DNA from: Kushneria aurantia DSM 21353
Lineage (GTDB): Bacteria; Pseudomonadota; Gammaproteobacteria; Pseudomonadales; Halomonadaceae
Reading direction: 5' to 3'
Assembly (NCBI RefSeq): GCF_000382245.1
Contig: NZ_KB907862.1
Span: 1-64,000, forward strand
Length of the DNA: 64,000 nucleotides
In this document: positions 26,451-36,036 of the stretch, one piece after another
Layout of the letters: each line of letters begins with the position of its first letter
How positions within the stretch are numbered: the stretch's first letter is position 1
Position numbers and translations under genes: made by a program
The notes under the pieces: model-generated
The model's input: only the letters and a program-made list of their open reading frames with translations
The model's database searches: none
Told to the model about the DNA's origin: nothing

Positions 26451-27284
26451 TCAGCGCTGGCGTGCCAGTTGTGGGTTGAGCGCATCGTCCAGACCATCGC
26501 CTACCAGGTTGAGGGCCAGCACGGTGAGCAGAATCGCCACCCCGGGAATCACCGAAAGCCACCAGGCCTGACGCATCACGGTGCGCGCCGCGCCGATCAT
26601 ATAACCCCAGGACATCAGGTCGGGGTCGCCCAGCCCCATAAAGGAGAGCGCCGACTCCAGCAGGATGGCGGTGGCGATCATCAGCGAAGCGAGCACGATC
26701 ACCGGCGACAGCGCATTGGGCAGAATCTGACGGACGATAATGGCAACATGCCCCTGACCCACCAGCCGCGCCGCCTCGACGTACTCCCGCTGCTTCAGCG
26801 ACAGGAACTCGCCGCGTACCAGGCGCGCCACCGGCGGCCAGCTGACGATCGCGATCGCCAGTATGATGGTGGTGATACTGGGCTGCAGAATCGCCACCAG
26901 CACGATCGCCAGCGCGAAGTTGGGAATGGTCTGAAAGAACTCGGTGAAACGCATCAGGACATCGTCGACACGACCGCCGAAATAACCGGCCAGCGCTCCC
27001 AGCGGGACGCCGATAAGCATCGCCGCCAGTGTCGAGATCAGCCCCACCAGCAGCGATACCCAGGCGCCGTGAGCCAGCCCCGCGGCGACGTCGCGCCCCA
27101 TGGCATCGGTACCCAGCGGAAAGCCCTCGACTTCGCCAGGAGCAAGAAAGGGGCGCTGCACCATACGCCACGGCGAATCGGGGTAGAGAAAGGGTGCCAG
27201 CAGCGCCAGTAGAATGAAAAAGGTCAGGATGAATACCCCCAGCAATGCGCCCCTGTTACGCGCAAAACGATGCCAAAAGCTCAT
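26451..27284 (-). CDS. Peptide ABC transporter, permease (DppC type)
   Basis: A 277-residue membrane protein with about six spans, an N-terminal cytoplasmic FWHRFARNRGALLGVFIL and HPLGTD-like motif FPLGTDAMGRDVAAGLAHGA, both typical of DppC/OppC. The ATPase contact loop is EYVEAARLVGQGHVAIIVRQ. Overlaps the DppB-type gene by 4 bp. Confidence 0.92.
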   Translation of the reverse strand: MSFWHRFARNRGALLGVFILTFFILLALLAPFLYPDSPWRMVQRPFLAPGEVEGFPLGTDAMGRDVAAGLAHGAWVSLLVGLISTLAAMLIGVPLGALAGYFGGRVDDVLMRFTEFFQTIPNFALAIVLVAILQPSITTIILAIAIVSWPPVARLVRGEFLSLKQREYVEAARLVGQGHVAIIVRQILPNALSPVIVLASLMIATAILLESALSFMGLGDPDLMSWGYMIGAARTVMRQAWWLSVIPGVAILLTVLALNLVGDGLDDALNPQLARQR

Positions 27285-28258
27285 GCAGCCCCCCTGATGC
27301 GCGGATCGGCGAGACGATAGATGACATCAGTGATCATGTTGAAAACGATCACCAGCAACGCCGAGAAGAAGAAAACCCCCAGCAGCAGGTTATAATCGCG
27401 CTGCATCAGGGCGTCATACATCAGGCGGCCAATGCCCGGCCAGGCAAACACGGTTTCGGTGAGTACCGCCCCGCCCACCATCTGCCCCGCCTGCAGCCCG
27501 GCGAGGGTGATGATCGGCAGCAGCGCGTTGCGTAGAATATGGCGGCGCTGAATCACGCCGGGCGCCACCCCCTTGGCGCGAGCGGTTCTGACGAAATCCT
27601 GCTGCGCCACGCTGAGCATCGAGGTACGTGTCATGCGGGTGTAGATCGCCATGAAAAACAGCCCCAGAGTGAGTGCCGGCAGAATCAGATGCAGCGCCAC
27701 GTCGCCGACATGAGCCAGGCCGGTATAGTTCGCGCCCACTGTGCTGAAGCCGTAGGCCGGCAGCCACTCGAGCCATACCGAGAACAGCAGTACCGACATC
27801 ATCGCCACCCAGTAGAGCGGCGTGGCGTAGAACAACAGCGCCAGCCCCATGATCAGGGAACCCGAGGGCTTTCCGGCTCGCATCGCCGCCAGTGCGCCGG
27901 CCAACACCCCCAGGCTCAGCGAGATAATGAAAGCGGCGCCGGTCAGCAAAAGAGTCGCCGGCAGGCGATCGAGAATCAGATCGAGCACCGGCATCTGCTG
28001 ACGATAGGAATAGCCGAAGTCGAGTGTCAGCACACCGCTGATGTAATGCCATAGCTGCACTGGTAGCGGCTGGTCGAGACCGAAACGCTCGCGCAGATCG
28101 GCAATGAATTCTGCATCGGTGGATCCCGCCTCCCCGGCCATCACCAGTGCCGGATCACCGGGGGCGGCATGAATCAGAAAGAAGTTGAAAACAAGGATCG
28201 CCAGCAGCACGAGCACCGCCTTGCCGAGCCGACCCGCGATCAGGGACAGATACAGCAT
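27281..28258 (-). CDS. Peptide ABC transporter, permease (DppB type)
   Basis: A 325-residue permease with the DppB signature FFLIHAAPGDPALVMAGEAG after the first membrane span and the coupling loop DFVRTARAKGVAPGVIQRRH. ATG 28258 follows GAGGAG six nucleotides upstream, which excludes the seven upstream residues. Pairs with the DppC-type permease. Confidence 0.92.
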   Translation of the reverse strand: MLYLSLIAGRLGKAVLVLLAILVFNFFLIHAAPGDPALVMAGEAGSTDAEFIADLRERFGLDQPLPVQLWHYISGVLTLDFGYSYRQQMPVLDLILDRLPATLLLTGAAFIISLSLGVLAGALAAMRAGKPSGSLIMGLALLFYATPLYWVAMMSVLLFSVWLEWLPAYGFSTVGANYTGLAHVGDVALHLILPALTLGLFFMAIYTRMTRTSMLSVAQQDFVRTARAKGVAPGVIQRRHILRNALLPIITLAGLQAGQMVGGAVLTETVFAWPGIGRLMYDALMQRDYNLLLGVFFFSALLVIVFNMITDVIYRLADPRIRGAA

Positions 28259-28294
28259 GATTGCTCCTCGCCGCGTCACGACGGCTCAACCGCA

Positions 28295-28315
28295 GGCGCT
28301 CGGCTGGCGAGCGCC
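28295..28315 (-). other. Stem-loop after the peptide-binding-protein gene
   Basis: GGCGCTCG (28295-28302) and CGAGCGCC (28308-28315) form a perfect 8-bp stem with a 5-nt loop in the gap between the binding-protein stop and the DppB-type start. No T-tract follows, so it more likely protects the upstream mRNA 3' end or partly attenuates readthrough than terminates. Confidence 0.5.
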
Positions 28316-28381
28316 GCGGCGTCCGGCGGGCCACGACTATCGAGCCACCCGCACCAGTGGAAGCGGGCAGCAGGTGGGTCG

Positions 28382-29980
28382 TTAATCGCCGCTTTCGATC
28401 CAGGCGTTCTTGAAGCCGTCGCTGATGCCGATCCCGGTGGTGATCAGGTTGTGCACGTCACAACCGTGAATCACCGGCTGCGGCATCTCCAGCAACCACG
28501 CCAGCGGCACCTCCTCATGCAGGATCTGCTGCACCTCGCTATACAACTGCTGACGCGCCTCGGGATCGGCCTCGACGGCGGCAGCGGCGAACAGTTCGTC
28601 GACGCGCTCATTGCGATAACCCTCGACGTTGTTCCACGGCGAGCCCCTGGCGATGTTGTCGGAGTTGTAGGTACGCGAGATGCCGATCGAAGGGTCGCTG
28701 TACTGATAGAGGTAGGTGAAGGCGATATCGTAGTCCCACTGGCTGATCGCCTGGTTCCAGCCCGCCACATCGGTGGCCTCGGTGGTGACGTTGATGCCTG
28801 CATCCTCGAGGTTCTGGCGCACCGCCTCGGACCAGCGCGCCCAGGTTTCCCCATAGGGCAGCGGCAGCAGCCGTATCTGCTCGCCGTTGTAACCCATCTC
28901 ATCGAGCAGCGCACGCGCCTGCTCGGGATCGTGGGGATAGGCCTCGATCGAGTCGTCGTGCTCCGGTAGTTTGCTGCTGAAGGGGCCTGCCGGTATCCGG
29001 CCCAGCCCGTTCCACAGCACGTCGTTGGCAAACTGACGATCGAGGGCGTACATCACCGCCTTGCGAAAGCGCACATCCGACATCGGTCCTTCACGATTGT
29101 TGAGCCACAGCATGGCGAAGGGATTGAACATCTCGCTGCCCTGGTTGGTGATACAACTGCCGGGCAGGTCGGCGAGGCGCTCAAGATCGAAATTCTCCAC
29201 CGAGCCGGCGGGCAGCACGTCGAGGGTGCCGTTCTCGTAGGCGGCGGCGCGGGAGGCAGCATCGGGAATTACATGCCAATAGAGGGTATCGAGATAGGGC
29301 AGCCCCTCCTGGTAGTAATCCTCGTTTTTACTCAGCACGATCACTGAGCCGCGATCCCAGCGTTCAAATTCGAAGGGGCCGGTGCCAATCGGATGAGCGT
29401 TGGCCGGGTTGTTGTGATAATCGGTACCTTCATAGATATGCTTCGGCACCATCGGCATCGACCCTACCTCGAAGGCCATGATAAAAGCCGGATAGGGCTG
29501 TTTGAGGTGGAACACCACGGTGTTGGCATCAGGTGTCTCGATGCGCTCGACGTGGGACATGGTCTCCCGCGCCTGGGGCTCGACTTCGGTCATGAACCCC
29601 ACCGAAAAGACCACGTCCTCGGCACTGAAGGGCTCGCCGTCGTGCCACACCACGTTGTCGTACAGGTGGAAGGTGTAGGTGAGGCCGTCATCGCCGATCT
29701 CCCACGATTTCGCCAACTGCGGCATCGGCTCCAGATCGGTGCTGTAGCGCAACAGACTCTCGAAGATATTGCCCCCGATCAGCTGCACCGGATTATTCTG
29801 CACCAGCGGCAGCATCAGGCTGGGCGGCTCCGGCTGAATAGCGATATTGACCTCTCCGCCACTGTGCGGTTGCGCCCCGTCACCGTCCGACGACGCCGAT
29901 GATCCAGAGGCGCCCGGAGAAAGCGACAAAAGCGTCAGCAGCAGACCGCCAAGGCCCAGGCTTGCGATTGGATTTTTCAT
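28382..29980 (-). CDS. Peptide ABC transporter, periplasmic binding protein
   Basis: A 532-residue precursor of the SBP_bac_5 (DppA/OppA) family. A signal peptide (MKNPIASLGLGGLLLTLLSL) precedes a low-complexity Ser/Gly linker of about 20 residues. Family motifs are YTFHLYDNVVWHDGEPFSAE, GTGPFEFERWDRGS and RKAVMYALDRQFAND. Ligand is unknown; members bind peptides, opines, nickel or sugars. It is followed by a stem-loop and the permease genes, and preceded by the class II aldolase gene. Confidence 0.9.
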   Translation of the reverse strand: MKNPIASLGLGGLLLTLLSLSPGASGSSASSDGDGAQPHSGGEVNIAIQPEPPSLMLPLVQNNPVQLIGGNIFESLLRYSTDLEPMPQLAKSWEIGDDGLTYTFHLYDNVVWHDGEPFSAEDVVFSVGFMTEVEPQARETMSHVERIETPDANTVVFHLKQPYPAFIMAFEVGSMPMVPKHIYEGTDYHNNPANAHPIGTGPFEFERWDRGSVIVLSKNEDYYQEGLPYLDTLYWHVIPDAASRAAAYENGTLDVLPAGSVENFDLERLADLPGSCITNQGSEMFNPFAMLWLNNREGPMSDVRFRKAVMYALDRQFANDVLWNGLGRIPAGPFSSKLPEHDDSIEAYPHDPEQARALLDEMGYNGEQIRLLPLPYGETWARWSEAVRQNLEDAGINVTTEATDVAGWNQAISQWDYDIAFTYLYQYSDPSIGISRTYNSDNIARGSPWNNVEGYRNERVDELFAAAAVEADPEARQQLYSEVQQILHEEVPLAWLLEMPQPVIHGCDVHNLITTGIGISDGFKNAWIESGD

Positions 29981-30020
29981 GACCCTGTCCTTTTATTGAG
30001 ATTGTGAAGGGTATTGATTT

Positions 30021-30788
30021 TCAGTTCACCGCAGCCGTCGGCAAGCGTCCGGCCAGCCGTCGCCAGGCCTCCCACTCACGGTCACGGCCGGCGACATCGT
30101 GCTCGCTATCCCAGCGCTCGTACTGCTGTGCGGTGTGTTCGCAAATCGGCTCCGACGGCAGACATGAGGTCGCGCCACTGGACTGCAGCGCCAGTTGCGC
30201 ACGACAGGTGCGCTCCAGATTGAACATGCGCCGAAACGCCTCGCCGATGGTGCGCCCACAAACCAGCATGCCGTGGTTACGCAGCACCATGATCGAGTAT
30301 TCGCCGAGATCCGCCACCAGACGTTCACGCTCGCCATGGTCGAGGGCGATGCCCTCGTAGTCGTGGTAGGCAACCCGGCCGTGGAACTGCAACGCCCACT
30401 GATTGAGCGGCAGGATGCCCTCCTGCTGGCAGGAGACCGCCACCCCGGCCACCGAATGGGTATGCAGCACGCAGGCCAGATCGGGGCGGGCGGCATGCAC
30501 GGCGCTGTGAATGGTGAACCCCGCCTTGTTGATCCCCGTATCCAGCGGATCGTCGATGAGCTCGCCGTTCAGATCGACGGTCACCAGGTTATCTGCCGTG
30601 ACCTCCTCGAAGCGGTAGCCGTAGGGATTGATCAAAAAGCGGTCGTGGCCCGTTCCGGCACGCGCCGAGATATGGGTGTAGATACTGTCGTCGAGGCCAA
30701 AATGAGCGATCAGACGATAGGCAGCTGCAAGATCGCGGCGCACCGACGTCGCTGTAGATCGATTTGCGGCATTGGGAGTTGCATCCAT
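30021..30788 (-). CDS. Class II aldolase/adducin-family protein
   Basis: A 255-residue protein with class II aldolase zinc ligands in CVLHTHSVAGVAVS and VLRNHGMLVCG, and IYTHISARAGTGHDRFLINP near the N-terminus. It is a paralogue type of the gene at 9711 but not a close copy. ATG 30788 is set by AGGAG in CACAGGAGAGCGACG. It is the first gene of the seven-gene transporter operon and faces the GntR gene across a 122-bp control region. Confidence 0.8.
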   Translation of the reverse strand: MDATPNAANRSTATSVRRDLAAAYRLIAHFGLDDSIYTHISARAGTGHDRFLINPYGYRFEEVTADNLVTVDLNGELIDDPLDTGINKAGFTIHSAVHAARPDLACVLHTHSVAGVAVSCQQEGILPLNQWALQFHGRVAYHDYEGIALDHGERERLVADLGEYSIMVLRNHGMLVCGRTIGEAFRRMFNLERTCRAQLALQSSGATSCLPSEPICEHTAQQYERWDSEHDVAGRDREWEAWRRLAGRLPTAAVN

Positions 30789-30876
30789 CGTCGCTCTCCT
30801 GTGCATTGTCATTGTGGGCAGATTCGCACCGCTCTTACGACGGGTAGAAAAGCAATCTAGCAGCTCGACCAAAAAC

Positions 30877-30891
30877 TGTCGACAGTCGACA
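30877..30891. promoter_or_regulatory. Probable GntR operator
   Basis: TGTCGAC-A-GTCGACA is a perfect 7-bp inverted repeat around one base, between the divergent aldolase and GntR genes and close to the GntR start. FCD-type GntR regulators bind short, tightly spaced palindromes of this kind, so it fits autoregulation and operon control. Confidence 0.6.
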
Positions 30892-30910
30892 CTGAAGGAT
30901 GCAAAATTTT

Positions 30911-31600
30911 ATGACCAAACCCCATCAGCCGTTTCACGCGCTCCAGCAACGCGACCTGGTGAACCAGATTGCCGACCAACTCACTGAGGCGTTACTCAAG
31001 GGAAGGTTTCAATCCGGCTCTCATCTGGCTGAAGCGCAGTTAGCCAGAGAATTCGGCGTCAGCAGGGCCCCGGTGCGAGAGGCCGCAAGGCTTCTGGAGA
31101 GCCGTGGCATGCTGGTATCTCAACCTCGGCGTGGCTTCTTCGTACGCACTTTCAGTGCCGAAGAGCTCAACGAAGTATACGATCTACGTTTATGTCTGGA
31201 GCGGCATGCTATCCAGTTGCTGGTCGGTAAATTAACCGCGGAAATGGAAGAAGATCTCAGAAAACAGCTGGATACGATCTATGTTGCGGCTGATCGAGGC
31301 ACCGCCGTGCAGCAGATCGAAGAGGATGTCGTTTTTCATCGCATGCTTTGTGTTTTCGGCGGCAACTCTCGTTTGGTCAAAGTGTTTGATCAACTCTGCC
31401 ATGAGATGCGCTTTTGCATCCTTCTTATCGGGCAACTCTATGACGACCCAATGCGCGTCGCCAGCACTCATCAGCCTATTATCGAAGCCCTGCGAACGCG
31501 AGAGCCAGCTGCCTGTGAAGCCGCTATCGACTACCATATAGGCGTCGCGCAACAGAAAGTTGTAGAGATGTTCAGGCACAGCAGCCAACAGCGCTGCTGA
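30911..31600 (+). CDS. GntR-family (FCD) regulator
   Basis: A 229-residue regulator. The winged helix contains GSHLAEAQLAREFGVSRAPV and REAARLLESRGMLVSQPRRG at about residues 35-75; the C-terminal helical FCD domain (YDLRLCLERHAIQLL, VFHRMLCVFGGN, HQPIIEAL) normally binds a small organic acid through a metal. GAAGGA at 30894-30899 supports ATG 30911; ATG 30899 would add four residues. Divergent from the aldolase/peptide ABC operon, which it most likely represses. The 145 bp after it (31601-31745) hold no supported gene. Confidence 0.87.
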   Translation: MTKPHQPFHALQQRDLVNQIADQLTEALLKGRFQSGSHLAEAQLAREFGVSRAPVREAARLLESRGMLVSQPRRGFFVRTFSAEELNEVYDLRLCLERHAIQLLVGKLTAEMEEDLRKQLDTIYVAADRGTAVQQIEEDVVFHRMLCVFGGNSRLVKVFDQLCHEMRFCILLIGQLYDDPMRVASTHQPIIEALRTREPAACEAAIDYHIGVAQQKVVEMFRHSSQQRC

Positions 31601-31745
31601 TGTGATCATGAATCTCGAGGTCCGATGAAAAGCTCAGTTCTTGCAGGGATCCTGCCGAAATATGCCTCGCTTTATCTGAAGGCTGACGACCATTCATTAT
31701 TGCCAGTTCATGTAAGCTTCACACCAGAAATCTGCATTTATCCGT

Positions 31746-32339
31746 ATGCCAGGATTTAACCACCACCGCCACTGGGTGTTCGACATGGACGGCACCCTGA
31801 CCGTCGGCATTCACGATTTCGCCGCCATTCGGCGCCATCTTGAAGTGCCGGAAGGCGTTGATATTCTCGATCATCTCGATGCCCTGCCAGCGCAGCAGCG
31901 CGAGGCCGGCCGAATCTGGCTTTTTGAGCATGAACGCGAGCTGGCGCTGCGCTCCACGGCAGCGAATGGCGCCGTCGAGCTGGTTCGCCGCCTCTGCGAA
32001 CGCGGCGACCGGCTGGGTATTCTGACCCGCAACGACCGCGCACTGGCGTATATCACTCTGGAGGCGATTGGGCTGGCAGGCTGCTTCCAGCGCCACTGCG
32101 TGCTGGGCCGCGACGAGGCCACCCCCAAGCCCGACCCGGGCGGGCTCGAGTTTTTCATCGACCACTGGCAAGTGGACGCCGAGCAGCTGGTAATGGTGGG
32201 CGACAGCCGCATGGACATGGCCTGCGGCCGCGCTGCCGGTACGCGCACGCTACTGGTCAACGCCCCGGAAAACGACTTCGGCGAACTGACCGACTGGCAA
32301 CTGCCCGACTGCCGGGCGCTGTTGGCGGGGCTGGAATGA
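31746..32339 (+). CDS. HAD-family phosphatase
   Basis: A 197-residue HAD-IA hydrolase. Motif I is VFDMDGTLTVGIHDF (nucleophile Asp), motif II GILTRND (Thr), motif III KPDPGGLEF (Lys) and motif IV MVGDSRMDMACGRAAG (acidic pair). The small cap suggests a phosphoglycolate phosphatase-like or beta-phosphoglucomutase-like enzyme acting on small phosphate esters. Convergent with araH. The neighbours do not define its substrate. Confidence 0.87.
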   Translation: MPGFNHHRHWVFDMDGTLTVGIHDFAAIRRHLEVPEGVDILDHLDALPAQQREAGRIWLFEHERELALRSTAANGAVELVRRLCERGDRLGILTRNDRALAYITLEAIGLAGCFQRHCVLGRDEATPKPDPGGLEFFIDHWQVDAEQLVMVGDSRMDMACGRAAGTRTLLVNAPENDFGELTDWQLPDCRALLAGLE

Positions 32340-32388
32340 GGCAGTATCGGCCCGTTGGTAGAGCGCCGGCACCCGCTCACCTTTGTTC

Positions 32389-33387
32389 TCAGGCACGGCT
32401 GCGCCGGCTCTGCTTCCAGCGGTCGAACATTACCGCCAGCAGCAGGATGGCGCCGCGCACCAGGTACTGATAGAAGGTGGGCACGTTGAGCAGTCCCATG
32501 GCGTTCTGTACACAGCCCATGATCAACACCCCCACCAGCACCCCGGTGATCGAGGCCACGCCGCCGGAGAGCGACACCCCGCCCAGTACGCAGGCGGAGA
32601 TGACCGCCAGCTCCAGCCCCTGCGAGGTGTTGGGGTCGCCAAGCCCCATGCGCGAGGTCAGCAGCACGCCGGCGACACCCGCCACGATGCCCTGCAGGGC
32701 AAACACCGTGATGCGCAGCCGGCGCACGTTGACCCCGGCCAGACTCGCCGCCTCGGCGTTGCCACCGGTGGCCAGCACGTTGCGCCCGAAGGCGGTGAAG
32801 TTGAGCATCACACCGAAGATCACGAAGCACGCGATCATGGTCCAGACCGGCAGGGTCAGGCCCAGAAAGGAGAGAGTGCCGAGATCGAAAAAGCCCGGCA
32901 CGGTGATCATCACCGCGTCGCCGCCGGAGGTGATATAGGCCAGCCCGCGCACGAATTCCATCGCCGCCAGGGTGGCGATCAGTGAGTTGACCCCGAAACG
33001 CGCCACCACGAAGCCGTTGAAGGCCCCTACCGCGCCACCGGCAGCCACCCCGACCAACACGCCGACCAGCACACTGCCGGAGGTCGAGGTGACGACCGCC
33101 GCCACGACGCCGGCGAAGGCGACAATCGAGGCCACCGACAGGTCCACCTCGCCGAGTGCCAGTACCATCATCATGGTGGTGGCGATGGTGCCGATCAGCG
33201 TTACCGACAGCAGCAGGCCGACAATATTGCGGCCGGTGAAAAAATCGGGCACCAGCACCGACAGACCGATAAACAGCAGAATGAAGACGGCGATCAGACC
33301 CGACGTATCGAGCAGCGCGCGTATCGGTTTGGGCAGCCCGCGCCGCCCTTCAGGCGACTGCAGCATCCCCGTTTTTTCCTGTGTCAT
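32389..33387 (-). CDS. araH: L-arabinose ABC transporter, permease
   Basis: A 332-residue membrane protein of the BPD_transp_2 (RbsC/AraH/XylH) family with about ten hydrophobic segments. Motifs VLALGEVDLSVASIVAFAGV, FNGFVVARFGVNSLIATLA and VLGGVSLSGGVASITGVLVG are typical. The arabinose assignment rests on the strongly AraF-like binding protein and AraG-like ATPase in the same operon. It is the last gene of araFGH. Confidence 0.85.
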   Translation of the reverse strand: MTQEKTGMLQSPEGRRGLPKPIRALLDTSGLIAVFILLFIGLSVLVPDFFTGRNIVGLLLSVTLIGTIATTMMMVLALGEVDLSVASIVAFAGVVAAVVTSTSGSVLVGVLVGVAAGGAVGAFNGFVVARFGVNSLIATLAAMEFVRGLAYITSGGDAVMITVPGFFDLGTLSFLGLTLPVWTMIACFVIFGVMLNFTAFGRNVLATGGNAEAASLAGVNVRRLRITVFALQGIVAGVAGVLLTSRMGLGDPNTSQGLELAVISACVLGGVSLSGGVASITGVLVGVLIMGCVQNAMGLLNVPTFYQYLVRGAILLLAVMFDRWKQSRRSRA

Positions 33388-33453
33388 TGTGGCTCTCCTC
33401 GAGCGTTACCCTCTGTGGGGTGAAGCCAAAGCGTTATGGTTACTGCGCCGGCA

Positions 33454-34947
33454 TCAGGCCGGCAGCGCCAATCCCAGCAGCCGTTCGGGGGTCGCCTCGT
33501 CGCGCGGCACGATATCGACCAGTTCGCCGTCGCGCATTACGCCGATGCGGTCGCAGATCGCACTCACCTCGGCCAGGTCGCTGGAGATCACCACGACCCC
33601 CTTGCCGCGCTCGGCAAGGTCGTAAAGCAGCGCATAGATTTCACGGCGGGCGCCCACATCAATGCCACGGGTCGGCTCGTCCATCACGAACAGCTCGATC
33701 TTCTCCGCCAGCCAGCGGGACAGAATCACTTTTTGCTGGTTACCGCCGGAGAGCGTGCCGATACGGGTGCGCGGCCCCGGCGTGCGAATGCTCAGCTTGT
33801 CGATGTAGTGGCGCGCATTGGCACTTTCGCGCTTCGGGTCGCGCAGCCAGCCAAAGCGCTTGAAAAAGCGCCGACAGCTGATGTTGAGATTGTCGGCGAC
33901 GCTGGCGACCGGAAAGATGCCCTGCGACTTGCGATCCTCCGGGCACATGGCAATGCCGGCGCGAATCGCCTGGCCGGGAGTGGCAAAACGGCACGCCCTG
34001 CCGTCGAAATGCAGCTGGCCTTCGCGCGGCGTTTCGACACCACACACCATGCGCATCAGTTCGCTGCGCCCGGCACCCACCAGGCCAAAAAGGCCCAGCA
34101 CCTCGCCGCGACGCACCTCGAAGCTGACCGGCGCGCTGACGCCCGGTCCGTTAATGCCCTCCAGTCGCATCAGGACGTTGCCCTGCTCGCGCGTGCGATA
34201 GCCGTAGATATCCTCGATATCGCGCCCCACCATCTCGCTGACCAGCGTGTCGTGGGTGACATCCTCGAGGCTCTCATGGGTACTGATGTGCTTGCCGTCG
34301 CGGAACACCGTGACCGCGTCGCACATTTCGAAGACCTCTTCCATACGGTGCGTTACGTAGAGCACCACTCGCCCCTCATCGCGCAAGCGCGCGACAATGC
34401 GCTTGAGCTGGCGCGTCTCCTGCACCGACAGCGAACTGGTGGGTTCGTCGAAGGCGATAATGCGCGCGTTGCGCAACAGCGCGCGGCCAATCTCGATCAT
34501 CTGCTGCTGGCCGATCGACAGCTCGCGCACTTTGGTGGCGGGATTGATACTGCCCTCGCCCAGGTCCTCCAGTACCGCCAACGCCTTCTCGCGCAGACGC
34601 CGGCGGTCGACGAAACCATGGCGTTCGGGCAGCTGCCCCAGCAGCAGGTTTTCCGCCACCGACAGGTTGGGCGACAAAGTCAGCTCCTGATAGATGATGG
34701 CGATCCCCCTGGCGAGCGCTTCACGGGCGTTGGCGAACACGCAGCGCTCGCCGTCGATATGCAGCGCCCCGGCGCTGACCCGGTTCACGCCGCTGAGCAC
34801 CTTGAGCAGGGTCGACTTGCCGGCGCCGTTTTCACCCATCAGAGCGTGTACCCCGCCGGCGCGAGCACTGAAGCTGACGTTATCGAGGGCGCGCACGCCG
34901 GGAAACTCGACGGTCACACCCTCGACGACAAGATAGGGACTGGTCAT
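33454..34947 (-). CDS. araG: L-arabinose ABC transporter, double ATPase
   Basis: A 497-residue sugar ATPase with two domains. The first has Walker [17 protein letters not shown] and the signature [15 protein letters not shown]; the second a degenerate Walker A region [16 protein letters not shown], then [20 protein letters not shown] and [17 protein letters not shown]. The segments [12 protein letters not shown] and [20 protein letters not shown] follow AraG closely, rather than RbsA or XylG. It energises arabinose or related pentose uptake. Confidence 0.88.
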   Translation of the reverse strand: MTSPYLVVEGVTVEFPGVRALDNVSFSARAGGVHALMGENGAGKSTLLKVLSGVNRVSAGALHIDGERCVFANAREALARGIAIIYQELTLSPNLSVAENLLLGQLPERHGFVDRRRLREKALAVLEDLGEGSINPATKVRELSIGQQQMIEIGRALLRNARIIAFDEPTSSLSVQETRQLKRIVARLRDEGRVVLYVTHRMEEVFEMCDAVTVFRDGKHISTHESLEDVTHDTLVSEMVGRDIEDIYGYRTREQGNVLMRLEGINGPGVSAPVSFEVRRGEVLGLFGLVGAGRSELMRMVCGVETPREGQLHFDGRACRFATPGQAIRAGIAMCPEDRKSQGIFPVASVADNLNISCRRFFKRFGWLRDPKRESANARHYIDKLSIRTPGPRTRIGTLSGGNQQKVILSRWLAEKIELFVMDEPTRGIDVGARREIYALLYDLAERGKGVVVISSDLAEVSAICDRIGVMRDGELVDIVPRDEATPERLLGLALPA

Positions 34948-34970
34948 GAAATGACTCCGCTGAACACCCA

Positions 34971-34997
34971 GCGGCCGAACCCCGACGGCTCGGCCGC
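34971..34997 (-). other. Stem-loop between araF and araG
   Basis: GCGGCCGA (34971-34978) pairs perfectly with TCGGCCGC (34990-34997) around an 11-nt loop in the 57-bp gap after the araF stop. No T-tract follows. Likely a 3' stabiliser that raises binding-protein mRNA relative to the membrane subunits. Confidence 0.5.
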
Positions 34998-35004
34998 AAA
35001 TCGA

Positions 35005-36036
35005 TTACAGGCCGAGGTCCTGACGCACCTGCTGCCAGTTGTCGCGAGTCATCAGGGTACCGCTGGTCTCGGTATTGGCCGGCGGCTTCTCGCCCTTGGT
35101 GATCCAGTTATAAAGGTTCTCGGCGGTCTGGCGACCGTGCATGGTGGAGCTCACCGCGATAGTGCCGTAGAAGCCGGTGGGCTGCTGACGAGAGAACTCG
35201 GCAAAGGCGGCGCCCGAGCCATTAATGCCCACCCCGATCACCTGGTCGGCGGAGAGGCCATACTGCTCGCTGGCCCGCACGCCGCCCAGCACGCTCTCCT
35301 CGTTGAGGGCGTAGATCACCCAGTGCTTGAAATTGCCATGCTTGGCAAACACCGGCGAGGCGGCGGCGAAGGCGCTGCTGGTATCGGTATTCTGCTGTGG
35401 CGCATCGAAGATATGATCGGGATCGAAACCGTTTTCGAGCAGTGCATCGGTGGCACCGTCAGTGCGCTCGCGGGCGGTCGGCAGCTCGTTGTTGGAGATG
35501 CGCAGCGCCGCCACGTCTTCCGGATTCCAGCCACGCGCCTGCATCTCGGCGGCAATCGCATCGCCCACCTGGCGGCCGATCTTGTAACCGGACATGCCCA
35601 GGTGCGGCACCTCGGTCATCGGCTTGCCATCAGCGCCGACAAACTGGTCGTCAACCGTCAGCACCTTCATGCCGTACTGTTTGGCACGATTGAGAATGGC
35701 CGGACCGAGACGCACGTCCGGCGGGCAGATAATGAAACCCTGAGCGCCCTGGGAGTGAAGGTTATCGATGGCACTGAGAACCTGCTGACCATCCTCGCCG
35801 GCCAGCCGTACCACGGTGAACCCCATCTGCTCGCCCATCTCGGTGGCAGCACGCTGCTCATTGATGAACCAGGCCTGCTCGGGCTTTTTGACGATAAAGC
35901 CCATCTTGACGTTCTGATCCGACGCCCAAACGCTGCCCAACGGCGCCAGCGTCAGAGCGGCAGCGGCCAGAGCGCCCAGTAACAGGACCCGGCGGCGACC
36001 GGACGGTGAATGGGGGTCTCGGCGAAATAATCTCAT
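35005..36036 (-). CDS. araF: L-arabinose ABC transporter, periplasmic binding protein
   Basis: A 343-residue precursor with a long, arginine-rich signal region ending near GSVWASDQ. The mature sequence parallels AraF along its length: KMGFIVKKPEQAWFINEQ, IDNLHSQGAQGFIICPPD, MKVLTVDDQFVGADGKPM, ISNNELPTARERTDGATDAL and GVGINGSGAAFAEFSRQQP. It captures L-arabinose (or a stereochemically similar sugar such as D-galactose or D-fucose) in the periplasm. First gene of araFGH. The unusual twin-Arg stretch (GRRRVLLLG) is probably part of a Sec signal. Confidence 0.88.
   Translation of the reverse strand: MRLFRRDPHSPSGRRRVLLLGALAAAALTLAPLGSVWASDQNVKMGFIVKKPEQAWFINEQRAATEMGEQMGFTVVRLAGEDGQQVLSAIDNLHSQGAQGFIICPPDVRLGPAILNRAKQYGMKVLTVDDQFVGADGKPMTEVPHLGMSGYKIGRQVGDAIAAEMQARGWNPEDVAALRISNNELPTARERTDGATDALLENGFDPDHIFDAPQQNTDTSSAFAAASPVFAKHGNFKHWVIYALNEESVLGGVRASEQYGLSADQVIGVGINGSGAAFAEFSRQQPTGFYGTIAVSSTMHGRQTAENLYNWITKGEKPPANTETSGTLMTRDNWQQVRQDLGL

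Noticed and set aside
31625-31759. Small open frame MKSSVLAGILPKYASLY before the HAD gene
   Set aside because: No ribosome site, unusual composition, and it overlaps the HAD start out of frame.
33436-35982. Long plus-strand open frame (848 codons) opposite araG and araF
   Set aside because: Covers two well-supported minus-strand genes and their intergenic gap; composition is typical of antisense reading.
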